In this document: one piece after another, positions 61,901-64,000 of the stretch | Position numbering within the stretch: position 1 is the stretch's first letter | Layout: each line of letters begins with the position of its first letter | Notes under the pieces: generated by a model | The model's database searches: none | Told to the model about the DNA's origin: nothing | Seen by the model: the letters and a program-made list of their open reading frames with translations, nothing else | Source of the DNA: Saturnia japonica | Taxonomy: Eukaryota > Arthropoda > Insecta > Lepidoptera > Saturniidae | Reading direction: 5' to 3' | NCBI GenBank assembly: GCA_033032175.1 | Contig: CM065304.1 | Span: 29,642,653-29,706,652 of the forward strand | DNA length: 64,000 nucleotides | Translations under genes and position numbers: made by a program

Positions 61901-62922
61901 CCTGCGGGAAGCCCAAGGTCAACAAGAACGGAAGACACAATTGAACAAGTTAGAGCTTCAGTTCAACGTAATCCTGGTCTATCGACTCGCAAGCGATGAG
62001 CTGAACTTGTGGTGTCCAGAACATCTTTGCGTCGCATTTTTTTAAAAGATTTGAATTTGTACCCGTATAAAATTCAACTTGTGCAGGAATTACTGCCAAA
62101 TAAACGAGATGTTTGCTGGGAAACTGATATCGCGCCTAGGTGACATTGCATGGCCGCCTAGAAGTCCGGATCTAACGCCACCGTACTTTTTCATATGGGG
62201 ATACCTGAAAAGTAGAGTCTACTCCAATAACCTAGCCAGGATTAACCAGTAGACGATAAATATCCGAGAAGAAATGGCTGCTATTCCTCGCGCAATGTGT
62301 CAGCGAGTTTTTACCAATTTGAGTTTCAGATTCCAGAAATGTTTGCAACGGGATGGTGCACACCTGAATGATGTAATTTTTAAGAAATAAATTTCCCAGA
62401 TGTCTATTTTAATTGAAATAAAAATGTGTATGTGTATTTATAGTATTTAGTTTTTATTATTATTTTTTTAAATTCACAAATCATTCTGGCCCGCCCTGTA
62501 CTACAATTTTCTATGATATATTTAAATAAATTGAAAGTTTAGATACGTTCCGTTCTATTGTTTACAATAAATGAATTGCAAGACATTAAATTCCAACTAA
62601 GGTTTACAGAATATCATAACTAAGTAAGAAGAATATTTATTCAAAGTAAAAGGTTGACTGAGATGAACGATCGAGCTTCCTCGAAAACATTCCCGTACTA
62701 ATGAATGTAATGAATCAAGTATCGCAACAGGATAACAGGCAGGAGAGTCCAGCTGTTTCGGCGCAGTCAAAAGTCGTGTCCGACATCATGGCGACGCCCA
62801 AGAAGCTGCTCCGCGCATGGGAGGGGCGCTCAACGGACCTGCAAAAACTCGACGAGGAACTCATGGCAACCAAGATAAGAGAAGTCGAGGCGCTCACCGA
62901 ACTCAAGGAGTTGACACTTAGA
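30682..62922 (+). CDS. Evi5: Evi5: Rab GTPase-activating protein, TBC domain plus coiled coil (11 coding exons, 3' end outside)
   Basis: Eleven exons (30682-30805, 35775-35978, 39882-40126, 40767-40958, 43853-44017, 46099-46293, 48630-48788, 49014-49247, 54297-54524, 60541-60648, 62731-62922) join in phase to 682 codons with GT-AG introns throughout and no stop. The product matches EVI5 end to end: short acidic/Ser-rich N-terminus (1-120), TBC domain (about 125-375) with arginine finger R206 in IRRDIAR and glutamine finger Q243 in YCQG, then coiled coil from about 400 onward. EVI5 proteins stimulate GTP hydrolysis on Rab GTPases (Rab11 is a known partner in animals and Drosophila Evi5 acts in border cell migration). 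Length so far fits the roughly 800-residue family; the C-terminus lies beyond 64000. The ten introns include some of 5-6 kb, full of transposons. Confidence 0.95.
30806..31861 (+). other. Evi5 intron 1, first part
   Basis: AT-rich intron sequence with a short TA run at 30853-30862. No gene or classified repeat supported. Confidence 0.5.
31862..32330 (+). repeat. Dispersed foldback-type repeat, copy 3, with AG microsatellite
   Basis: Contains GACCCGCGCATTTTTGTCTG, AAACAATTCCGTCACACATG and the CACAACGCACGCAATGGAAG block of the family at 23502-24146. A pure AG run of about 43 bases (31899-31941) interrupts it; the frames reading poly-Ser-Leu on the minus strand are artefacts of this run. Confidence 0.65.
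33362..33403 (+). promoter_or_regulatory. TATA plus initiator-like motif inside Evi5 intron 1
   Basis: TATATAAA at 33362-33369 is followed by CTCCCGCGAGAGCACG and two arthropod initiator-like TCAGTC/TCAGTCA words at 33386 and 33397. Distances from the TATA start to the initiator A are about 26 and 37 bases, bracketing the usual 30. It could be an alternative Evi5 promoter or a small transcript. No downstream coding frame was recognised. Confidence 0.25.
33894..34020 (+). repeat. Dispersed repeat (TCCTAAAAGTGCGTAACC family), copy 2
   Basis: Nearly identical to 17283-17410 over about 120 bases: AGTGCGTAACCTCTTTAAGC, AACCTTCAAATGAGATACTA. Confidence 0.7.
35775..35978 (+). CDS. Evi5: Evi5 coding exon 2, pre-TBC segment
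   Basis: Residues 42 (split) to 110 (split). It follows a TTGTGCAG acceptor and ends before GTCAGT; both introns are phase 1. The segment DQALLAKLEEENRRIEADAK resembles the conserved helix that precedes the TBC domain in EVI5 and EVI5L (ELLAKLEEQNR type), and it is followed by RKNSDTSQISLAS, a basic/Ser-rich stretch with possible phosphorylation sites (inference). GC content is far above the flanking intron. Confidence 0.9.
35979..36547 (+). other. Evi5 intron 2, first part
   Basis: No gene supported. A run of nine or ten G lies near 36276-36285. Confidence 0.45.
36548..36779 (+). repeat. tRNA-derived SINE lacking its first bases
   Basis: Starts within the anticodon-arm part (CGACTGCTGTGAGCGAGGTC), keeps the T-arm CCTGGGTTCGAATCCCAGG, then the body (CTCAGTAGCAGTTCGGAGTT, CGTGCCCGATTAATGGCAAT) and tail ACAGGCGTGATGGTATAAC. 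Sense orientation to Evi5. Frames on the minus strand here (36397-36594) are repeat-derived. Confidence 0.8.
36780..38340 (+). other. Evi5 intron 2, AT-rich middle
   Basis: Two frames of about 100-120 codons (36824-37183, 37614-37910) are AT-driven, have no recognised domain and no codon bias like the Evi5 exons. Not called as genes. Confidence 0.4.
38380..38765 (+). repeat. Dispersed unclassified repeat with internal duplications
   Basis: The module of the type ACCGATT.TGAT.A..TT.TGTA.ACGGGA recurs about three times (38418-38450, 38553-38585, 38610-38640), and the segment ends GGAGCCGCGGGCACACCGCTA, the terminal wording of a widespread insect repeat. Confidence 0.45.
38766..39881 (+). other. 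Evi5 intron 2, 3' part with GC-rich patches
   Basis: GC-rich, CpG-rich patches at 38880-38945 and 39170-39260 are not shared with other repeats in the window and might be regulatory or an alternative first exon; no coding frame was recognised in them. The remainder is AT-rich. Confidence 0.35.
39882..40126 (+). CDS. Evi5: Evi5 coding exon 3, start of TBC domain
   Basis: Residues 110 (completed) to 191. The acceptor is GATTACAG and the donor GTAAAT (phase 0). LWSLWGRIVSNWDTEW opens the TBC region, and LVRQGVPHHFRGIVWQLLAG is the TBC motif A (G.P...R...W), in which R and W pack the Rab-binding surface. It ends in YASYIK. An in-frame stop-free extension past 40126 is intron. Confidence 0.95.
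40127..40766 (+). other. Evi5 intron 3
   Basis: AT-rich; nothing else recognised. Confidence 0.6.
40767..40958 (+). CDS. Evi5: Evi5 coding exon 4, catalytic fingers of the TBC domain
   Basis: Residues 192-255 with phase 0 borders (acceptor TTAATCAG, donor GTCAGT). It carries both catalytic motifs: VIRRDIARTYPEH, the IxxDxxR arginine finger motif (D203, R206), and VGYCQGSGF, the YxQ glutamine finger motif (Q243). In TBC proteins these two residues act in trans on the Rab nucleotide pocket, so the protein is predicted to be catalytically competent. This is the most conserved exon in the gene. Confidence 0.97.
40959..41806 (+). other. Evi5 intron 4, before the Tc1 element
   Basis: AT-rich with an A run at 41342-41356 and a TA run at 41713-41739. 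No gene supported. Confidence 0.55.
41807..43357 (-). mobile_element. Tc1 transposon
   Basis: Ends are inverted repeats: left TAGTTGTGGTCATATAATTA and, as reverse complement of the right end, CAGTGGTGGTCACATAATTA. Both are followed by GGA.CG and flanked by TA (41805-41806, 43358-43359). Length is 1551 bp, normal for Tc1. The transposase is on the minus strand, antisense to Evi5. Confidence 0.8.
42220..43010 (-). pseudogene. Tc1 (DD34E) transposase, frameshifted
   Basis: Minus-strand pieces show the Tc1 catalytic domain in order: NVLFSDETKINRVCSDG near 42720-42670 (first Asp), IWTCFSGHGVGSVKLIEG then NMDQYQYRKIL (42600-42489), QHDYDPKHT near 42465-42435 (second Asp), and VLDWLANSPDLNPIEHLW near 42390-42330 with the Glu. 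Allowing for one frame change, 34 residues separate the last two acids. All three catalytic residues remain, but at least two frameshifts break the protein. The N-terminal DNA-binding half is poorly preserved. Confidence 0.75.
43358..43852 (+). other. Evi5 intron 4, after the Tc1 element
   Basis: A GC-rich patch at 43480-43760 has open frames on both strands and CpG-rich text but no recognised domain and no splice sites in phase with Evi5. A TG-rich tract (43812-43848) precedes exon 5. Confidence 0.4.
43853..44017 (+). CDS. Evi5: Evi5 coding exon 5, mid TBC domain
   Basis: Residues 256-310. The acceptor is TGTGCGTTAG within a TG-rich tract, the donor GTGCGG, and both borders are phase 0. It encodes MPEEEAFAVLVKIMQ and FKPSMAELGLCMFQLE, close to the vertebrate EVI5 wording, and ends HFQSQ. 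The exon is strongly GC-rich at third positions. Confidence 0.96.
44018..44668 (+). other. Evi5 intron 5, before the DD41D element
   Basis: AT-rich; nothing recognised. Confidence 0.55.
44671..45942 (+). mobile_element. DD41D (rosa-like) mariner transposon, copy C
   Basis: The inverted ends AAAGGGTGTCTCAGAATG (left) and AAAGGGTGTCTTAGAATG (reverse complement of right) sit directly inside TA pairs at 44669-44670 and 45943-45944. Length is 1272 bp. Transposase runs in the + direction. The ends differ from those of copies A and B, so it is a separate subfamily. Confidence 0.8.
44880..45813 (+). pseudogene. DD41D mariner transposase, copy C, few breaks
   Basis: The N-terminal part at about 44890-45100 is frameshifted but contains IKHWVCKFEEAGNTMPDKSS. 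The frame 45094-45501 contains IWFSDESNFHINGHVNRQNC with the first Asp. An in-frame TAA (45498-45500) falls just before DGATSH, where the second Asp is retained, and 45568-45813 contains WPPRSPDLTPADFFLWGYLK with the third Asp intact, 41 residues after the second. All three catalytic residues survive, making this the best preserved of the three DD41D copies, though it cannot be active as it stands. Confidence 0.8.
45945..46098 (+). other. Evi5 intron 5, last part
   Basis: Short intron end leading to the TTGTCGTAG acceptor of exon 6. Confidence 0.6.
46099..46293 (+). CDS. Evi5: Evi5 coding exon 6, end of TBC domain
   Basis: Residues 311-375. The acceptor is TTGTCGTAG and the donor GTAAGT. It starts SFNTSLYASSWFLTLF, the conserved TBC helix, and continues MDVFLSEGIEIVFKVALALL and LLSLDMESILK. 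An ATG-only reading would start at 46183 (MDVFLSEG) and miss the first 28 codons. The exon must start at 46099 for the TBC domain to be complete. Confidence 0.95.
46294..47100 (+). other. Evi5 intron 6, first part
   Basis: A decayed end of the foldback repeat family (TTGAACGCGTTAATCTCTGA) at 46395-46430; otherwise AT-rich with no gene. Confidence 0.45.
47109..47905. mobile_element. hAT-type MITE with near-perfect 8-bp target duplication
   Basis: Ends TAGGGATGGATCG and, as reverse complement of the right end, TAGGGATGAAACG are short inverted repeats of the hAT type. They are flanked by ACATTGAC (47101-47108) and ACATCGAC (47906-47913), a 7-of-8 match as 8-bp target duplication. The 797-bp interior has no transposase, only text such as GTATCGAGTAAGAATCGGTG. 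It is non-autonomous. Confidence 0.75.
47914..48629 (+). other. Evi5 intron 6, last part
   Basis: No gene supported; a 63-codon frame at 48075-48266 has no recognised motif. Ends in the TTCTTTTAG acceptor of exon 7. Confidence 0.5.
48630..48788 (+). CDS. Evi5: Evi5 coding exon 7, TBC to coiled-coil linker
   Basis: Residues 376-428 with phase 0 borders (acceptor TTCTTTTAG, donor GTGAGT). It encodes YMQKELPAK and then SYSIKVNPKKMKKLEKEYTV followed by IKTKEQ. The KMKKLEKEY.TIKTKE wording is a family signature of EVI5. It marks the last TBC helix and the entry to the coiled coil. Confidence 0.95.
49014..49247 (+). CDS. Evi5: Evi5 coding exon 8, coiled coil
   Basis: Residues 429-506 with phase 0 borders (acceptor GATTGCAG, donor GTATTG). 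LRQENRLLKQRVEILEKESS then ALAERLVRGQVDRAEGEEET shows clear heptads and matches the EVI5 text (ENRLLKQRIETLEKES type). The rest is Ala/Glu/Arg-rich helix ending MTIAE. Confidence 0.95.
49248..49872 (+). other. Evi5 intron 8, first part
   Basis: AT-rich; nothing recognised. Confidence 0.5.
49873..50346 (+). mobile_element. Foldback MITE with about 60-bp terminal inverted repeats
   Basis: The left end (49873-49966) and the reverse complement of the right end (50288-50346) share CTATACTA, then CTGAAGAG, then TTTGTTTG.TT.AA, then CGCTAATCTC. The interior shares AAACAATTTCGTCACA and TCGTAGCGTGATGTTATGTA with copies at 23502-24146, 25625-25960 and 31862-32330, so this copy defines the whole element, 474 bp. 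Confidence 0.7.
50525..50755 (+). repeat. Dispersed repeat (GGCTGAAATCTATTGAG family), copy 2
   Basis: Matches 20005-20230: GAAATCTATTGAGTTTACTC, CAGCCTTAAGTTCCGAAATT and GTGATTTTATATACTTTTTA. Confidence 0.7.
50756..52089 (+). other. Evi5 intron 8, middle
   Basis: AT-rich; no gene or classified repeat recognised. Confidence 0.5.
52090..52350 (+). repeat. Dispersed repeat ending GTGCGAGTCCAACTCGCACTT, copy 2
   Basis: Second copy of the family at 26330-26600, ending in the hairpin-forming GTGCGAGTCCAACTCGCAC and a T run. Confidence 0.65.
52380..52735 (-). repeat. Dispersed repeat, CTAGCTGT.CCCGTGGCTTCGC family, copy 4
   Basis: On the minus strand it begins CTAGCTGTGCTCGCGGCTTT and includes CCCACGTGGACTAGAGAATG and the AGCCGGCACCGGGGTAGC complement, matching copies at 14810, 15611 and 27257. 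Confidence 0.6.
52736..53099 (+). other. Evi5 intron 8, stretch before the mariner fossil
   Basis: No gene supported. It may include the decayed distal end of the mariner element that follows. Confidence 0.35.
53100..53690 (-). pseudogene. Mariner transposase fossil
   Basis: Minus-strand reading starts MDKYIEQRACLKFCIANGI at about 53553-53495, the N-terminal wording of mariner transposases. It passes a SVQKRSR stretch corresponding to the EWYKAFKSGR motif, then VTENTH and AELSVSRV, and reaches RIVTGDET followed by a stop and VYEFDMQTNQQA near 53250-53190. That TGDETWVYEFD-type motif contains the first catalytic Asp, with Trp changed to a stop. Many stops and frameshifts are present, and nothing beyond the first Asp region is recognisable. 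Terminal inverted repeats were not found. Confidence 0.65.
53691..54296 (+). other. Evi5 intron 8, last part
   Basis: AT-rich; nothing recognised before the exon 9 acceptor. Confidence 0.5.
54297..54524 (+). CDS. Evi5: Evi5 coding exon 9, Gly-rich hinge and coiled coil
   Basis: Residues 507-582 with phase 0 borders (acceptor GATTGAACAG, donor GTAAGC). It starts NNSRQSSLEG, has a Gly/Val-rich hinge, then strong heptads: LARCLQRELVRARLHAAERE and ARITELENENKSLRRQR. The preceding intron (49248-54296) is 5 kb and the following one 6 kb. Pronounced GC bias at third positions distinguishes it from the flanks. Confidence 0.92.
54525..55100 (+). other. Evi5 intron 9, before the tandem array
   Basis: No gene supported. 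A GC-rich block at 55010-55100 (GTATTTAAGCGCGGGGTCTT and the CACCCACCCACCGGCCGCAG region) leads directly into the array and may be part of the parent element of the repeat unit. Confidence 0.45.
55101..56585 (+). repeat. Four-copy tandem array of a 371-bp unit
   Basis: Units start at 55101, 55472, 55843 and 56214, each with ATTCATACATATCGTGAACA, exactly 371 bases apart. The copies are almost identical: I see only one substitution in unit 3 (CTTCATTATT for CCTCATTATT) and one in unit 4 (GGATACAAG for GGATTCAAG). A unit has a GC-rich half (TTCGCTTACGCGCCTCACTT, CATCACAGCGGCGACTGACG) and an AT-rich half. No frame is open across the unit. Near-identity and exact period indicate very recent amplification or homogenisation. 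Confidence 0.95.
56902..59612 (-). pseudogene. BEL/Pao gag-protease-RT, frameshifted
   Basis: Minus-strand pieces in order: gag start MDAIISAQLDLLDQIKRAHS (59612-59421); gag helix VQKLHYLKMHVVGEAANLL and KLKKRFSNKRV (59331-59113); zinc knuckles CSYCNNGHYLHKC, CYNCLVPYHGIKQC and CHSCGKKHHSLIH (58800-58600); protease-like LRALIDQCSEGSFII (58390-58330); RT start LRVVFDASMKDPNGCSLND (57735-57670) and VALVADCVKMYRQIKV with the AD block (57600-57550); and YMDDLLSGSDD (57365-57330) with the catalytic YMDD. A TKRTILSTIARIYDPMGWLA connection segment follows. Several stops and frame changes (59420-59332, 59112-58936, 57990-57910, 57381-57359) make it inactive. Gag is the particle protein; the RT copies the RNA. 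Confidence 0.85.
59613..60190 (-). other. BEL/Pao leader region
   Basis: The stretch between primer site and gag is AT-rich with repeated TTTACAAACTGTTACTTTAC-like words (59935-60115), a local low-complexity repeat. No frame. Confidence 0.5.
60541..60648 (+). CDS. Evi5: Evi5 coding exon 10, LREAEA coiled-coil module
   Basis: Residues 583-618, 36 codons, phase 0 (acceptor AACATTCAG, donor GTAAGT). It reads DELIAVKLREAEANLSLKEL then RQRVTDLSEAWQRHLQ, the LREAEA.LELKELRQRV type module typical of the EVI5 coiled coil. It is too short to be seen as a long frame and lies only about 210 bases from the BEL provirus edge. The next exon encodes a related module. Confidence 0.93.
60740..61277 (+). pseudogene. 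RTE-type LINE 3' fragment
   Basis: The + frame 60761-61240 gives the C-terminal part of an RTE-clade ORF2: VLPVMTYGTETWSLT, then RAMERAMLGVSLRDRIRNEE, then KLKWQWAGHV and VGRPPTRWKDDI, ending WRSMGEAYVQ and a stop. It is followed by GTAGTGGACGTCCTGCGGCT and an ATGATGATAATGATGATC tail, a tail common in moth and butterfly genomes. The 5' part, including the reverse transcriptase core and endonuclease, is missing. The fragment reads through about 159 codons without a stop, so the insertion is fairly recent. Confidence 0.8.
61278..61578 (+). other. Evi5 intron 10, between the RTE and DD41D copies
   Basis: AT-rich; nothing recognised. Confidence 0.5.
61579..62498 (+). mobile_element. DD41D-type mariner relative, copy B, complete ends, internal deletion
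   Basis: Left end CAGGTGAGCCAGAAAGTACG and reverse complement of right end CAGGGCGGGCCAGAATGATT are inverted repeats flanked by TA (61577-61578, 62499-62500). Length is 920 bp. It matches copy A (12653-13870) almost base for base in the shared parts. About 470 bases between CTGCCAAAT near 62101 and GAGATGTTTGCTGGGAAAC are missing, with AAAT at both edges in copy A, a short-homology junction. Confidence 0.85.
61800..62365 (+). pseudogene. DD41D-type transposase remnant, copy B
   Basis: The N-terminal frame 61808-61999 is identical to copy A and ends at the same TGA after GLSTRKR. The segment with the first two catalytic acids is deleted. The C-terminal piece reads WPPRSPDLTPPYFFIWGYLK near 62150-62215, so Tyr stands at the third Asp position, as in copy A. 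Confidence 0.75.
62501..62730 (+). other. Evi5 intron 10, last part
   Basis: AT-rich with a TACTAAT branch-site-like word at 62697-62703, about 28-34 bases before the exon 11 acceptor. Confidence 0.5.
62731..62922 (+). CDS. Evi5: Evi5 coding exon 11, second coiled-coil module
   Basis: Residues 619-682, phase 0 (acceptor TATCGCAACAG after a CTAAT branch-like word; donor GTAAGT). A linker with TPKKLLRAWEGRSTDLQ is followed by LDEELMATKIREVEALTELK and ELTLR, homologous to exon 10. An alternative acceptor four codons on (62742) cannot be excluded. Further exons, expected to code for the rest of the coiled coil and the C-terminal tail, are beyond the window. Confidence 0.9.
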
Positions 62923-63639
62923 GTAAGTACCTATTCCAACATGCAGTGTTTATTTGTGTACTGTCAGAGCTATGTGCCAGTGTCACAGTATGGTAGTGAG
63001 GAGCCAGCCGTCTTCTCAGATCAACATTTGTTTTTATAATTTAGTTCTACGGGTACAGTCGGTAATAAAAATGTCAGGTTCGTCACGGAGAAAATGTTTC
63101 ACCTAACCAGTAGTTATGCTTGATAATGGGTCGTACCACACCAATGTTCAAATTATTACAAAGCTAAATTCTAATTAAAATAGAAAAAAAAAGCAATAAT
63201 GGGTAATACAAAAAATACTAAGTGATATGGTATAAAAATTCTTCAACTGCCACCATATCATCCTAAATCCTATATAATATATTTGAGGAATTTAAAAGTA
63301 TATATTGCTTTACGTAACGTTGTACAGAACGTAACGGAAGTAATGAAGGTTAAACGATAGTTAATTATTTATAATCAAGGGGGTGAACAGTCCCCTAAAA
63401 TCCAATGTTCAGCGCATTTGTGTAGAATGTTGTTTGAATGTTGAATTGACTTTCATTGGAGATTCCCCTAGCTGAATACAAATTCACAGACTGTTGTCTA
63501 TTAAAAAGCGTGTTGTCTATGAAAATTCTCTATTGCTGTCAGTTTGACGTGCCATTGGCAGATTCCAATTGTTAGCCGTGGTGGTATCGGCAGCCATCTG
63601 TTAGAATGCTGCTTTAACTTGTTAACGAAAAGTGGCATA
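62923..63639 (+). other. Evi5 intron 11, first part
   Basis: No gene or repeat recognised. Confidence 0.5.
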
Positions 63640-63985
63640 ATATGTCTAACGAGGAAACCGATAGTAAATCTACCCTGGGAGGAAGGAGGGAAACATGCGT
63701 ATGTGTATTTAGTGATCGGAATGGTTTTTCCACACTAACTAGCGCAAAAAAAGGAAAAAAAGGTCCCTTACAGAACCCATGTACTTGTGTGGTGTGCATA
63801 TGTTTGTGTTCATACGTGTGTAATGTTGAATGGGGGTAGCTAAGTGTTGCACGTATAGTTTCACTTGTATCGCGCGGGCGGCTGCTTGACTCAAGGGCTT
63901 CACACCGATGAACGGACCTAGGGTTAGGTTGCCGCTAGAGAGGGTGGACGTGGCGGGTGTGCGGGAGGGTGACTGATTTGAACGG
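63640..63985 (+). repeat. LINE-leader-like repeat, partner of 21456-21790
   Basis: Reverse complement of 21456-21790 over about 330 bases. An ATG at 63642 opens a frame reading MSNEETDSKSTLGGRRE and CVCVFSDRNGFSTLTSAKK, later ending in CNVEWG at 63837-63839. The following GC-rich part contains GTATCGCGCGGGCGGCTGCT and GCCGCTAGAGAGGGTGGACG. It runs to the window edge. Confidence 0.6.
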
Positions 63986-64000
63986 TTTGCCGTCCGCTAT

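Noticed and set aside
1..64000. CRISPR arrays, prokaryotic operons, ribosomal RNA genes, phage or plasmid features
   Set aside because: None seen; gene structure with introns and repeat types are those of an animal nuclear genome.

Overview
This is an animal nuclear genome window, AT-rich and intron-bearing, almost certainly from an insect and most likely a moth or butterfly. The evidence is an intact arthropod-type Evi5 gene, a tRNA-headed SINE with the tail seen in Lepidoptera, an RTE LINE tail ending in an ATGATG-type repeat, and several dispersed repeats common in lepidopteran genomes. There is no operon, CRISPR array or other prokaryotic feature. The order assignment is inference from repeat content; the insect assignment is firmer.

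The one host gene I can establish is Evi5 (EVI5-like Rab GTPase-activating protein, TBC family), on the + strand. Eleven coding exons lie between 30682 and 62922. All join with GT-AG introns in consistent phase and give 682 continuous codons: an acidic/serine-rich N-terminus, the TBC domain (arginine finger R206 in IRRDIAR, glutamine finger Q243 in YCQG), then a long coiled coil. The 3' end of the gene lies beyond the window.

Region 1-30 kb is upstream of the coding exons and is a transposon graveyard. It holds an unassigned GC-rich 60-codon frame (630-809), a 5'-truncated CR1-type LINE (961-2683) inserted into a Ty3/gypsy gag whose 5' LTR and tRNA primer site (4154-4439) interrupt a BEL/Pao pol fragment (4440-5590). 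It also holds a 2.7-kb hAT transposon with a perfect 8-bp target duplication (7615-10309), LINE 3' ends, a DD41D-type mariner relative (12653-13870), Jockey-like LINE fragments, four SINE copies across the window, and a 2-kb mariner relative with both terminal inverted repeats (28211-30216).

Region 30.6-64 kb is Evi5 with large introns loaded with insertions: a Tc1 element (41807-43357), a DD41D element (44671-45942), a hAT MITE with target duplication (47109-47905), a foldback MITE (49873-50346), a mariner fossil (53100-53690), a four-copy 371-bp tandem array (55101-56585), a BEL/Pao provirus with LTR remnants (56779-60330), an RTE LINE fragment (60740-61277), and a second, internally deleted copy of the 12.65-kb DD41D element (61579-62498).

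I found no convincing new biochemical system. The most interesting leads are the recent 371-bp array, the two DD41D copies that share the same inactivating changes although they sit at unrelated sites, the inverted LINE-leader pair that both keep a short reading frame, and a nested cruciform-capable palindrome at 11209-11271.
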